In this document: positions 7,789 to 15,681 of the stretch, piece by piece
How the letters are laid out: each line of letters starts with the position of its first letter
How positions within the stretch are numbered: the first letter of the stretch is position 1
DNA from: Spirochaetaceae bacterium
GTDB lineage: Bacteria; Spirochaetota; Spirochaetia; DSM-27196; PWMO01
NCBI GenBank assembly: GCA_007693945.1
Contig: RECP01000129.1
Location: 1 to 39,853, forward strand
Direction of reading: 5' to 3'
Length of the DNA stretch: 39,853 nucleotides
Position numbers and translations under genes: made by a program
Notes under the pieces: generated by a model
Databases searched by the model: none
Told to the model about the DNA's origin: nothing
Seen by the model: the letters and a program-made list of their open reading frames with translations, nothing else

Positions 7789-9387
7789 ATGGCCGACAGC
7801 GCAGCGCTGCCAATGACCGCCTCCTCCGCCCGCCGTACAACACCGCCGTGGTACCTTCTGGTTGCCCCGTCGGCGGTTGGACTGGCAATGGTGCTGCCCC
7901 TGCTCTACCTCGTTGTGCGCGCGGCGGAAGCCGACCCCGCCCAACTGGCTTCGGTCGTTATGCACGCCCGCAATCTGCTGCTGTTGCGTAACACGCTGCT
8001 GCTGACCGTTGGAGTTGTGGCAGTCACAACCGCAATGGCGTTGCCGCTGGCGTGGCTGGTGGTGCGAACCGACGTCCCGGGACGACGCCTGCTAACGCTT
8101 CTGAGTGTTCTGCCGCTATCGGTACCCGGGTACGTGATGGCGTTTGCACTGCTGGGACTCGGCGGCAACTACGGGCTGATGGCCCGCGTATTTGGTCTGG
8201 CTGTGCCGCGACCGTCAGGCTACTGGGGTGCACTGGCGGCTCTGTCGCTGTACTGTTTCCCGTACGTGTTCCTCAACGTCCGGGCTTCACTGACGGGGCT
8301 CGATGCAAGCCTCGAAGAGAGTGCGCGCAGCATGGGCTGCCGACCGCGACAGGTGGTACTGCGAGTGATACTGCCGCACCTCAGACCGGCGCTGTTCTCC
8401 GGCTGGCTGATTGTCGCAATCTACGTGCTGGGAGACTTCGGCGCAATTGCGCTGATGCGCTACGAGGTCTTCAGCTACGCAATCTACACGCAGTATTCAG
8501 GCGCCTTCGATCGTGTCTACGCGGCGTGGCTGTCGCTGATGCTGCTGGCACTGGCGTTGATCCCGGTGCTGCTGGAAGGGCGTCTGCTCAACCGCGCGCG
8601 GTTTGCCCGCACCGGCACCGGTGTTGCGCGACGCACCCAACGGGTAACCCTGGGAGGTTGGCGCGTTCCGGCGCTGGCCTGCGTGACGCTGCTGTTCGTC
8701 GCCTCAATCGGGTTGCCGTTCGGAATGCTGGGCTACTGGCTGAGTCAGTATCCGCCGTGGGGCGAGTTGCCCCGTGTAGCACAGGCTTTTTTGTTCTCGG
8801 CCGGGGCAGCCGCGCCGGCGGCACTGGTGGCTGTCTGTCTCGCGGTCCCCATCGCCTACCTGCGCGTGCGCTACCCGTCCGCGATGTCACGGGCCGCCGA
8901 ACGGATCATCTACGTAGGTTACGCGCTTCCGCCGCTGGCACTGGCGCTGGCCATGGTGTTCTTCTCGCTTCGCGCCGCGCGGCCGCTTTATCAGAGTCTG
9001 CCGCTGCTGGTGGCGGCCTACGTGATCAGCTTTCTGGCACTCGCCATGGGGCCGATCCGCGCCGCGTTGCTGCAGGCCCCGCGTCGGCTGGAGGAGGCGG
9101 CGCGATCGCTGGGACTCTCGCCGGTCGCCGCGTTCGCCCGCACGGTGGTACCGCTGCTGAGACGCGGTATGCTGGCATCGATGGTACTGGTGTTCGTAAT
9201 CGCTATGAAGGAACTGCCGATAACCTTACTGCTCGCGCCAACGGGCTACACAACCCTTTCGGTTGCCGTGTTCAGCCGCACGTCGGAGGCGCTGCTGGCC
9301 GAAGCTGCACCCTATGCAGCAGCAATTGTCCTGTTTTCCAGTCTCTTTGTTGGCCTGCTGCTGCGCTACGAAGGCCGTGGAGGGTGA
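7789..9387 (+). CDS. Ferric-iron ABC transporter permease, duplicated-domain (FbpB-like)
   Basis: This 532-aa integral membrane protein has about 12 hydrophobic segments arranged as two homologous permease halves. Each half carries an EAA-type loop contacting the ATPase (LEESARSMGCRPRQV about residues 174-188 and LEEAARSLGLSP about 434-445). Such fused permeases are typical of FbpB/SfuB-type iron(III) importers. It follows the binding protein by 15 bp, and the ATPase gene follows after 4 bp. A GGAG lies about 12 bp before the ATG, which is a little far. Confidence 0.92.
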   Translation: MADSAALPMTASSARRTTPPWYLLVAPSAVGLAMVLPLLYLVVRAAEADPAQLASVVMHARNLLLLRNTLLLTVGVVAVTTAMALPLAWLVVRTDVPGRRLLTLLSVLPLSVPGYVMAFALLGLGGNYGLMARVFGLAVPRPSGYWGALAALSLYCFPYVFLNVRASLTGLDASLEESARSMGCRPRQVVLRVILPHLRPALFSGWLIVAIYVLGDFGAIALMRYEVFSYAIYTQYSGAFDRVYAAWLSLMLLALALIPVLLEGRLLNRARFARTGTGVARRTQRVTLGGWRVPALACVTLLFVASIGLPFGMLGYWLSQYPPWGELPRVAQAFLFSAGAAAPAALVAVCLAVPIAYLRVRYPSAMSRAAERIIYVGYALPPLALALAMVFFSLRAARPLYQSLPLLVAAYVISFLALAMGPIRAALLQAPRRLEEAARSLGLSPVAAFARTVVPLLRRGMLASMVLVFVIAMKELPITLLLAPTGYTTLSVAVFSRTSEALLAEAAPYAAAIVLFSSLFVGLLLRYEGRGG

Positions 9388-9391
9388 CGTC

Positions 9392-10447
9392 ATGCACGTG
9401 CTCGAAGTCAAATTGGTCAGCAAGCGTTTTGCGGACCAGGAGCGCCCGGCGGTCGATGCGGTGAGCTTTCGTGTCGAGCCGGGGGAGATATTCGGCTTAC
9501 TGGGGCCGAGTGGCTGCGGCAAGACCACGACGCTGCGAATCATTGCCGGTTTCGAGCGGCCCGACGGCGGTATTGTCGCCATCCGTGAGCGTAACGTGAC
9601 CGGTTTGCCGCCGGAGAAACGGAAAGTCGGCTTTGTGTTCCAGGATTATGCCCTGTTTCCCCATCTCACGGTGCTCAAGAACGTGATGTTCGCGATGCGT
9701 TCGGTTGCATCCGCGCAGCGTGAACAGTACGCGCGCGGTATCCTGTGCATGGTCGGGCTTACCGACCTCGACGATCGCATGCCCGATGAGCTCTCCGGTG
9801 GGCAGCAGCAGCGCGTCGCTCTGGCGCGGGCGCTGGCAGCGCGGCCGCAACTGCTGCTGATGGACGAACCGTTCTCCAATCTGGATGCGGGGCTGCGCGA
9901 TGCCACGCGCCGTGAGGTCCGATTGCTGCTGAAAGCCCAGGGCCTCAACGCAATTCTGGTGACCCACGACCAGGAAGAGGCGCTCTCCTTCTGTGACCGC
10001 CTGGCGGTCATGAACCACGGCCACCTTGAACAGGTAGGGACACCGGAAGAAGTCTACCACCATCCAGGGACGCCGTTTGTGGCCCAGTTTCTCGGCCGCG
10101 CCAACCTGCTGTCGGGGAACGCCACCGGCGACAGCGCTAAAACCGAGCTCGGAGACATCGCGATTCGTCCCCACGCACACGGGCCGGTACTGCTGTCTCT
10201 GCGGCCGGAACACCTCAGCCTGATGGCCACCGAGAAACCCGAGGGTGCCGCCGAGATAGTTGCGCGGGAATTCCGTGGTCACGATGTGACATATAGGGTA
10301 CACTATGGGGGAAGGGCGTATCTGGCGCACACTGAGTACACGCACTCGTTTTTCCCTGGTCAGTCGGTGCGCCTTGTACCGAGAGAACCAGCGGTGGTTT
10401 TGCGAACCGTTGAGGCCCATGCCGCAGACGGAGGAAGAGAGCAGTGA
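9392..10447 (+). CDS. Ferric-iron ABC transporter ATPase (FbpC-like)
   Basis: This 351-aa ATPase energises the upstream permease. It has Walker A GPSGCGKTT (about residues 38-46), Q-loop FQDYALF, signature LSGGQQQR, Walker B LLLMDEPFSNLD and the switch His in THD. The C-terminal third is a TOBE-type regulatory domain, as in FbpC/PotA/CysA importers. The ATG at 9392 has GGAGGG about 7 bp upstream; a longer upstream frame overlaps the permease gene and is not family-like. The stop overlaps the next gene's GTG start by 4 bp, so the regulator is probably translated with the transporter. Confidence 0.93.
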   Translation: MHVLEVKLVSKRFADQERPAVDAVSFRVEPGEIFGLLGPSGCGKTTTLRIIAGFERPDGGIVAIRERNVTGLPPEKRKVGFVFQDYALFPHLTVLKNVMFAMRSVASAQREQYARGILCMVGLTDLDDRMPDELSGGQQQRVALARALAARPQLLLMDEPFSNLDAGLRDATRREVRLLLKAQGLNAILVTHDQEEALSFCDRLAVMNHGHLEQVGTPEEVYHHPGTPFVAQFLGRANLLSGNATGDSAKTELGDIAIRPHAHGPVLLSLRPEHLSLMATEKPEGAAEIVAREFRGHDVTYRVHYGGRAYLAHTEYTHSFFPGQSVRLVPREPAVVLRTVEAHAADGGREQ

Positions 10448-10941
10448 CCAGAAGTGAAGAGCTCACTGAAAGCATGGAGATGTACCTCAAGACCATCTAC
10501 CTGATCGAGCTGCGCAAACGCGCCGCGCGTGTTACCGATATCGCCAACGAACTGGGTGTCATCGCCTCATCGGTTACCGGTGCGCTGCGCAGCCTCTCAA
10601 AGCGCGGACTGATCAACTACACCCCGTATGACATCATCACGTTGACGCCGCAGGGGATGGAGGTCGCCCAGGAGATTATGAAGAAGTACGCTGCGCTGCG
10701 CGACTTCTTTGCCAAGGTGCTCGGGGTTGAGGAGTCGGTTGCCGAAGCTGAGGCGTGCCAGATGGAACATCGCATTTCCGAAGTCGTTTTCGATCGCCTG
10801 CTGCATTTCGTCCAGTACTATGAGAACTGCCCCTATGAGAAAGTGCACTGGAACGACGAAGTTGGTTACTTCTGCAATCGTGACGACCAGGAATGCACAT
10901 ATTGCATCCAGAACCTCAAGACCACCGACCTTCTGAGATGA
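10444..10941 (+). CDS. DtxR/MntR-family metal-dependent transcriptional regulator with C-terminal Cys cluster
   Basis: This 165-aa protein has an N-terminal winged helix (about 10-65) and a DtxR dimerisation domain. Primary-site ligands of DtxR appear conserved (Met13 in EMYL; Cys105, Glu108, His109 in CQMEH). The ancillary-site ligands of DtxR seem lost (the KH position is KY; the other positions are not His/Glu). There is no SH3-like domain. Instead, the last 40 residues contain Cys129, Cys144, Cys151 and Cys154, a plausible extra metal or Fe-S site. The start is GTG at 10444 with GGAGG 9 bp upstream, overlapping the ATPase stop by 4 bp. It probably represses its own iron-importer operon in response to Fe or Mn; this is inferred from context. 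Confidence 0.9.
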   Translation: MTRSEELTESMEMYLKTIYLIELRKRAARVTDIANELGVIASSVTGALRSLSKRGLINYTPYDIITLTPQGMEVAQEIMKKYAALRDFFAKVLGVEESVAEAEACQMEHRISEVVFDRLLHFVQYYENCPYEKVHWNDEVGYFCNRDDQECTYCIQNLKTTDLLR

Positions 10942-11675
10942 TCGATGGGCAGACCGGGGAAGACACACGGGCCCGCATTGCATGGCTGTCGCAATTCGTG
11001 ACCGGCAGGCGCTTGCAGACGATGTACGGGGTGCTGGCCAACCGCACGCGTTTTGTGACCGTGGTCCTCGAAGACATCTTTCAGCCGCACAACGCCAGTG
11101 CGGTCCTGCGCAGCTGCGATTGTTTCGGCGTTCAGGACGTCCACATCATCGAGAACCGCAACAGCTACCGAATTAATCCCGACGTAGAGCTCGGCACCGC
11201 ACAGTGGCTGACCCTGAAGCGCTATTCGGAGCGCGAAGACAACACACCGGCTGCGCTGCGCGCTCTGCGCACCGGCGGCTACCGCCTGGTGGCAGCCACG
11301 CCGCACGGCGATACGGTCTCGATCGATGATTTCGACGTAACTGCGCAACCAACCGCCCTCATGTTAGGCACTGAGCTCCAAGGCCTGTCAGCAGACGCAC
11401 TGGCGGCCGCCGACGTGCGGCTGCGCATCCCGATGTACGGCTTCGTGGAGAGTTTCAACATCTCGGTCTCGGCTGCAATCATCCTGAGCCGACTCTGCAG
11501 CCAGCTGCGCCGCAGTGATGTCGCGTGGCGGTTGAGTACCGAGCAGCAACACGACCTTCTGCTGGCCTGGCTGCGCCGCAGCGTCAGGAAGAGCGATCTT
11601 CTCGAGCGCCAGTATGAACGCTCGCCGCGGTCGGCCGCCACGCTGCAGACCAGCGACGGCAACCGTCGGCCTTGA
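10938..11675 (+). CDS. trmH: tRNA (guanosine-2'-O)-methyltransferase, TrmH family
   Basis: This 245-aa SPOUT methyltransferase would 2'-O-methylate the tRNA D-loop guanosine (Gm18) using S-adenosylmethionine. The N-terminal 'RFVTVVLEDIFQPHNASAVLR' region (split here) matches the TrmH substrate/Arg motif, and the trefoil-knot motifs are LMLGTELQGLS and IPMYGFVESFNISVSAAI. The C-terminal extension after the knot resembles E. coli TrmH rather than RlmB. The ATG at 10938 overlaps the dtxR-like gene's stop (ATGA), so a tRNA modification enzyme is placed in an iron-regulated operon. The alternative is another SpoU family member; the trmH symbol is fairly sure. Confidence 0.85.
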   Translation: MIDGQTGEDTRARIAWLSQFVTGRRLQTMYGVLANRTRFVTVVLEDIFQPHNASAVLRSCDCFGVQDVHIIENRNSYRINPDVELGTAQWLTLKRYSEREDNTPAALRALRTGGYRLVAATPHGDTVSIDDFDVTAQPTALMLGTELQGLSADALAAADVRLRIPMYGFVESFNISVSAAIILSRLCSQLRRSDVAWRLSTEQQHDLLLAWLRRSVRKSDLLERQYERSPRSAATLQTSDGNRRP

Positions 11676-11700
11676 TAGTGTCGGCTATGAACGGCGCCGG

Positions 11701-12780
11701 CTATGAAAGCGTTGACCAGACTTCGATCTTGCTGCGCACACGACGAATCACCTCGCCGGTGAACTCGTCGGTCTTGGCCCCGCCGCCGAGATCCGACGTC
11801 CGGATCCCGTCATACACCGTTTCCAGAGTCGCCTCGTAAATCGAACGACTGACGCGCCGGGCATCCGCCGCATCGATATACGACAGCAGGGCGGCAGCCG
11901 CCAGAATCATGGCCATTGGATTGGCCACGTTGCGCCCCTGCAGCGACGGCGCCGTGCCGTGCGGAGCCTCGGCCATGACGCAATTCACGCCACCGCCGGG
12001 CTCAACCGAAATCACCAGCGACTCGGCCCCGGCGATCGAACCGAACATCTGCAGCACCATATCTGAGAGCAGGTCACCGTCACGGTTGAGCGACGGGATC
12101 ACCATCGGATCACCCGAAGTGGCCAGCAGCAGGGCAAAGGTGGCATCGATGAGCTGCGGCTCGTAGCTCACATCCGGATAGCGCGTCGCGGCAGCATCGA
12201 GTTCCTCCTTGAACATGCCCTCGTACACCGGGCTGACGGTAAACTTGGGACCGCCGAAAACCTTGGCACCCGTTCTGCGTGCGTGCAGGAACGCGTATTC
12301 GGCCACCGCGCGGCACACCGTGCGGGTGATTTTTTCGGTCCGGTAGGCCACCTCGTCATCCGAACCGGCCGCGTTCTCGCGCCACTCCCTGGCACCGTAC
12401 GCGTCGTCGCGGGCCATGCGTACCACGCTGATGGGCGCGTGAACCCCGGCGATCGGTCGAACGCCGGGTATGCGACGACCGGTACGCAGAATCACATCGG
12501 CATTGATCTCTTCACGCAGAATCCGATTAGGGCTGCCGACATCGTCACGGCCGTCAGGGGTGATGGTGGCCGCCTTGAGCGCCAGCTTGTGTTCACGAAG
12601 CGCGCTGCCGGCGTCGTAGACCACCCGATTGGCGGTCGCGCGGCGGTTCTGCAGGCTGAGATCAAAGCTGAGCAGATCGAGTTCCAGCCCGGTGACCTTG
12701 GGCTCAAGCACCCGCAGCGCCTGCTTCAGCAACTCCTGGCCGGTCTGGTCCCCTTGAAGCACGACAATGGTGCGTTTCAT
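11701..12780 (-). CDS. Isocitrate/isopropylmalate dehydrogenase-family oxidoreductase
   Basis: This 359-aa protein is a decarboxylating beta-hydroxyacid dehydrogenase. It starts with VLQGDQTGQELL (the family's GDGIGPE position) and ends with the conserved EAPHGTAPSLQGRNVANPMAMILAA-type stretch (residues about 265-290). The substrate-loop region is divergent (RMARDDAYGAREW), and the usual YRxxxIxRI element appears as YRTEKITR, so the substrate could be isocitrate, isopropylmalate, homoisocitrate or another malate derivative. AGGAGGG lies just upstream of the ATG at 12780. It converges with trmH with a 25-bp gap and no terminator, and is not next to other leu or TCA genes. Confidence 0.85.
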   Translation of the reverse strand: MKRTIVVLQGDQTGQELLKQALRVLEPKVTGLELDLLSFDLSLQNRRATANRVVYDAGSALREHKLALKAATITPDGRDDVGSPNRILREEINADVILRTGRRIPGVRPIAGVHAPISVVRMARDDAYGAREWRENAAGSDDEVAYRTEKITRTVCRAVAEYAFLHARRTGAKVFGGPKFTVSPVYEGMFKEELDAAATRYPDVSYEPQLIDATFALLLATSGDPMVIPSLNRDGDLLSDMVLQMFGSIAGAESLVISVEPGGGVNCVMAEAPHGTAPSLQGRNVANPMAMILAAAALLSYIDAADARRVSRSIYEATLETVYDGIRTSDLGGGAKTDEFTGEVIRRVRSKIEVWSTLS

Positions 12781-12886
12781 TCTGCCCGCCCTCCTGAGTC
12801 CGATTGCGCCACACTACCACGGCGGCGCGCCGCAGAGAAAGCCCCGTCTTGCCTTTTCACCGGCCCCGGTATAGGGTTATGCAACG

Positions 12887-13321
12887 GTGCGCAAGAACAA
12901 GAGCGACAAGGCAGTAGAAGAGCTGGTATCGGGACTCTCGATGACCGCAGTCTTCGGCGGAGTCTACCTCATAACCGGCAGCACGATCTGGCTGCTGGTG
13001 GGCGTATTTGCCGGCGTGATTCCGGCCATCGGCGGAGCCGGCAAGCTGATCAGCAGACGGCACGCGGGCGGTTTTGCACCGCTGCGCGACGAGCGTGCGC
13101 GTCTCGAGCATCAGATACTGCGCACCGCCCAACAGCACAACGGACGCGTCACGCCGACACGGGTTGCGGTCAACGCTTCCTGCTCGATCGAGCAGGCGCA
13201 GAAGATCCTCGATGACCTCACCACCAAAGGGTTCTGCACGCTTGAAATCACCGACAGCGGCCGCATCGAGTACCTGTTCAGTGACTTGCTGCCTGACAGC
13301 CGTACCGGCGGGCCGGATTGA
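12887..13321 (+). CDS. Uncharacterised small membrane protein with C-terminal winged-helix-like domain
   Basis: This 144-aa protein starts with GTG. Residues about 14-50 form two closely spaced hydrophobic segments (a hairpin into the membrane). Residues about 65-135 look like a winged helix: amphipathic helices, 'NGRVTPTRVAVNASCSIEQAQ', then 'LDDLTTKGFCTLE' and a strand hairpin. I do not recognise a named family. The layout suggests a membrane-tethered DNA- or protein-binding module. The gene stands alone, divergent from the dehydrogenase at 12780 and convergent with the diadenylate cyclase fusion. No clear ribosome site is seen, so the exact start is uncertain. Confidence 0.6.
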   Translation: MRKNKSDKAVEELVSGLSMTAVFGGVYLITGSTIWLLVGVFAGVIPAIGGAGKLISRRHAGGFAPLRDERARLEHQILRTAQQHNGRVTPTRVAVNASCSIEQAQKILDDLTTKGFCTLEITDSGRIEYLFSDLLPDSRTGGPD

Positions 13322-13363
13322 TCGGTGACCACCGGGTAACCGCAGGCGTCGCAGCGCGTCAAG

Positions 13364-14689
13364 CTACATGAAGATGATCCGCCGGCCATTGTGAAAGATG
13401 CTGATCTTGCGCGTCGATTCCGACACCGCTATCGAAATGGCCCTGGTCACGGTGCTTATTCCCAGTGCCGCGGCGTGACGCGCGCCCAGACCGGACTGGT
13501 GTTCCTCCGCCGCGGGCTGCCCGATCAGGTAGGTTCCGCCGGACTCCAGCACGCCGTCACCGCGTACGATAAACGCCCCGTCGATTTTGGCAAACTCCTT
13601 GATCGTCTCTTCCAGCGAGGGATCGAGAATACTGCGCTCAATTTCATCGTAGCCGTAGAACGGGTTCATGATCAGCTGCCGCGTATAACCGCGCACGTTC
13701 TCAAAATCGCCCAGCACAAACAGTGTTCCCACCGCGTTTCCTTCGCGGCCTTCAACCGCCAGATCTCCGGCAATCTGCAGCGCTCGCGTGAGAACGTGCT
13801 CGGTAACGTCGGTTGTAATTCGTCCCGACTGTAGCTGCATCGGAAAATCGAACTCACTGCCGATGTGGGTAAGCCGGATCGAATCGAGGCAGCCCGACTC
13901 GGGAACTCCGAACACATTCACGATCATATCGTCGCGCTCGATTCGCCCCAGTGACAGCAGAAACAGCAGCGCAAACTGGACGTGTGTCGAGCGGCGCATC
14001 CCCTTGAACGGGATCGTGATCACTTCGAGCCGTTCCTTGTACGCCGATGAGAACCGCGACTCGGAGTTGGTCAGGACAATCGAATTGCTGTTGCCGACCA
14101 GTTCCACGACGTAGTCGGGATCTTGAATGGCGTCAGCGTGCAGAACGATCTTGGCCCGCGGCAGTTCTTCCGCAATCGAGCACGCCCGCTCGAAGGTCAG
14201 GCGTGAGATATCGGAGCTGTTACCCCCGTAGTAGCGGCCGATACGGTGACGGGCGTCCACGAAGCGGCTCATAACCGCCGACGCGTCTCGGGCGCTGATG
14301 ATCTCCTGGTAACGGGCACCGTCGCGAAGCTGACCGGCAACCTCGCTCAGAATACGCAGATGGTCGATCCTGCCGCCAACCAGCAGGACCACCAGGTGTA
14401 CCGGCTGGTCGGAATCCGCGTCCCAACTGATGCCGTCACGGGAGATGCCGAGCGCCAAAATGCTGTGGGTAACGCGGTCGAGTACCGCATGCGGCAACGC
14501 AACCCCGCCGCCGAGGCTCGATGACACCGATGATTCGCGATCGAATACCCGTCGCGTAACCTCCTGCCGGTCGAGTTCCGGGAAGTCGTTGCAAACGAGT
14601 TCGATCAGGCAGTTGAGCGCCGTGTCACGATCGACGCGGGGTTCGAAGAAACGGATCCGCTGCGTGGTGATATGGGTCTGAAGACTCAA
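13364..14689 (-). CDS. PTS EIIA - pyruvate-kinase-C-like - diadenylate cyclase (DisA_N) fusion protein
   Basis: This 441-aa three-domain protein has, first, residues about 8-140 as a PTS EIIA type-2 (fructose/mannitol) domain with the phospho-acceptor context GGGVALPHA, His67. Second, residues about 145-300 resemble the pyruvate-kinase C-terminal-like sensor found in CdaZ-type proteins (RDDMIVNVFGVPESGCLDSI). Third, the last 75 residues are the conserved core of a diadenylate cyclase domain: DGA at 370-372 and GARHAAALGIS around 402-412, so RHR reads RHA. It could make c-di-AMP, perhaps gated by EIIA phosphorylation. The TTG at 14689 is chosen because AGGAG (14697-14701) lies 7 bp upstream; the open frame extends to 14824 but crosses the promoter and carries no domain. 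Activity is uncertain because of the RHA change. Confidence 0.85.
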   Translation of the reverse strand: MSLQTHITTQRIRFFEPRVDRDTALNCLIELVCNDFPELDRQEVTRRVFDRESSVSSSLGGGVALPHAVLDRVTHSILALGISRDGISWDADSDQPVHLVVLLVGGRIDHLRILSEVAGQLRDGARYQEIISARDASAVMSRFVDARHRIGRYYGGNSSDISRLTFERACSIAEELPRAKIVLHADAIQDPDYVVELVGNSNSIVLTNSESRFSSAYKERLEVITIPFKGMRRSTHVQFALLFLLSLGRIERDDMIVNVFGVPESGCLDSIRLTHIGSEFDFPMQLQSGRITTDVTEHVLTRALQIAGDLAVEGREGNAVGTLFVLGDFENVRGYTRQLIMNPFYGYDEIERSILDPSLEETIKEFAKIDGAFIVRGDGVLESGGTYLIGQPAAEEHQSGLGARHAAALGISTVTRAISIAVSESTRKISIFHNGRRIIFM

Positions 14690-14707
14690 CGCTTGACTCC
14701 TGAGTGC

Positions 14708-14736
14708 ATAATGCAGAATTTTGCGGCGTACCGCAA
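14708..14736 (-). promoter_or_regulatory. Promoter of the cyclase fusion gene with overlapping palindrome
   Basis: Reading leftward, TTGCGG (14736-14731), a 17-bp spacer and CATTAT (14713-14708) make a -35/-10 pair with a start near 14701, immediately at the AGGAG ribosome site. The -35 is one arm of a perfect palindrome TTGCGG-CGTA-CCGCAA (14721-14736), and an additional half-site CCGCAA lies at 14743-14748. This is an operator-like arrangement in the divergent region shared with the sphingolipid-type genes. Confidence 0.5.
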
Positions 14737-14768
14737 GATTGGCCGCAATACAAGGTGAACCTGAACGG

Positions 14769-14797
14769 TTGCCGAAACGCGACGAAACCCATAGAAT
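14769..14797 (+). promoter_or_regulatory. Promoter of the sphingolipid-type gene pair
   Basis: TTGCCG (14769-14774), a 17-bp spacer and TAGAAT (14792-14797) are present. The expected transcription start is about 5 bp before the ATG at 14809, leaving almost no 5' untranslated region and no Shine-Dalgarno. Confidence 0.5.
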
Positions 14798-14808
14798 TGC
14801 GCATAACG

Positions 14809-15669
14809 ATGAAACAACGATCATGCAACACGGCAGCCTACATCACCGGCGGCTCGAGCGGCATCGGACTGGCAATCGCGCGCCGGCTTCGGATTAGTGG
14901 AGCAGATCTGGTCCTGATTGCGCGCGATCCCCAACGGCTCGCTGCGGCACGGCAGGAGTTGCTGGCGCTGGAAGCAGCACCCGCGGCAAACCGCGCCGAC
15001 GCCCGGCCGCCGACAGTCGAGACGGTTGTCCTCGATGTGACCGATCCGCAGCAGGTTGCACATACACTCGCAACGGCGGTGGAACGCTTCGGAGCACCCG
15101 ACATCCTGGTCAACAGCGCCGGCATGGCGCATCCCGGCTACTTCGAGCAACTGGACTACTCGACGCTCGAAGAGACGCTGCGCGTTAATTTGCATGGCGC
15201 CTGGCACATGATTCAGGCGCTCCTGCCGTACCTGCGCCAGAGACGCGGGCAAATCGTAAACGTGGCATCGTTCTCCGGTCTGATGGGAACGTTCGGCTAC
15301 ACGGCTTACGCGGCTTCGAAGTTTGCGCTGGTCGGCATGTCGGAGGCGCTGCGCAGTGAACTGCAGGCTGATGGTGTAACGGTTGCGGTACTCTGCCCCG
15401 CCGATACCGACACGCCGCAGCTGCACGCCGAGAACAAACTGAAGCCGCCCGAGGCCGCTGAGCTGGCTGGACGTGTACGAGTGCTGGAGCCGGACCAGGT
15501 TGCCCGGGAATGCCTGAAAGGACTGCGGCACCGTAAATTCATAATTATTCCGGGTTGGCGCCCGCGCATGGTATACTTATTCAAGCGTTTGGCGCCAGTG
15601 CTGCTGTACAGACTTATGGACAGCGTCGTGCGTCGATACCGCCGTCGCGCCCGGTTGCAACGAGTTTAG
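14809..15669 (+). CDS. 3-ketodihydrosphingosine (3-ketosphinganine) reductase-like SDR
   Basis: This 286-aa SDR has TGGSSGIG near residue 14, NSAG near 102, a catalytic Ser in VASFSG and Y167-AAS-K171. The stretch CPADTDTPQLHAENKLKP strongly resembles the PPDTDTPGF(A/x)EEN(R/K)xKP stretch that characterises eukaryotic KDSR/TSC10 reductases. The C-terminal hydrophobic helix (MVYLFKRLAPVLLYRLMDSVVRR) also fits KDSR-type membrane attachment. The gene directly precedes serine palmitoyltransferase (12-bp gap), so the reaction 3-ketosphinganine + NADPH to sphinganine is a natural fit. The ATG at 14809 is chosen because upstream in-frame codons cross the promoter. A general 3-ketoacyl-type reductase is the alternative. 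Confidence 0.8.
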   Translation: MKQRSCNTAAYITGGSSGIGLAIARRLRISGADLVLIARDPQRLAAARQELLALEAAPAANRADARPPTVETVVLDVTDPQQVAHTLATAVERFGAPDILVNSAGMAHPGYFEQLDYSTLEETLRVNLHGAWHMIQALLPYLRQRRGQIVNVASFSGLMGTFGYTAYAASKFALVGMSEALRSELQADGVTVAVLCPADTDTPQLHAENKLKPPEAAELAGRVRVLEPDQVARECLKGLRHRKFIIIPGWRPRMVYLFKRLAPVLLYRLMDSVVRRYRRRARLQRV

Positions 15670-15681
15670 AGAGGAGAATGA

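Noticed and set aside
8052-9464. Long second plus-strand frame inside the iron permease
   Set aside because: It is in a different frame from the permease with its TM pattern; composition is Arg/Gly/Ala shadow type.
14690-14824. N-terminal extension of the cyclase fusion up to an ATG at 14824
   Set aside because: It crosses its own promoter and operator and overlaps the divergent gene start; TTG at 14689 has a well-placed AGGAG.
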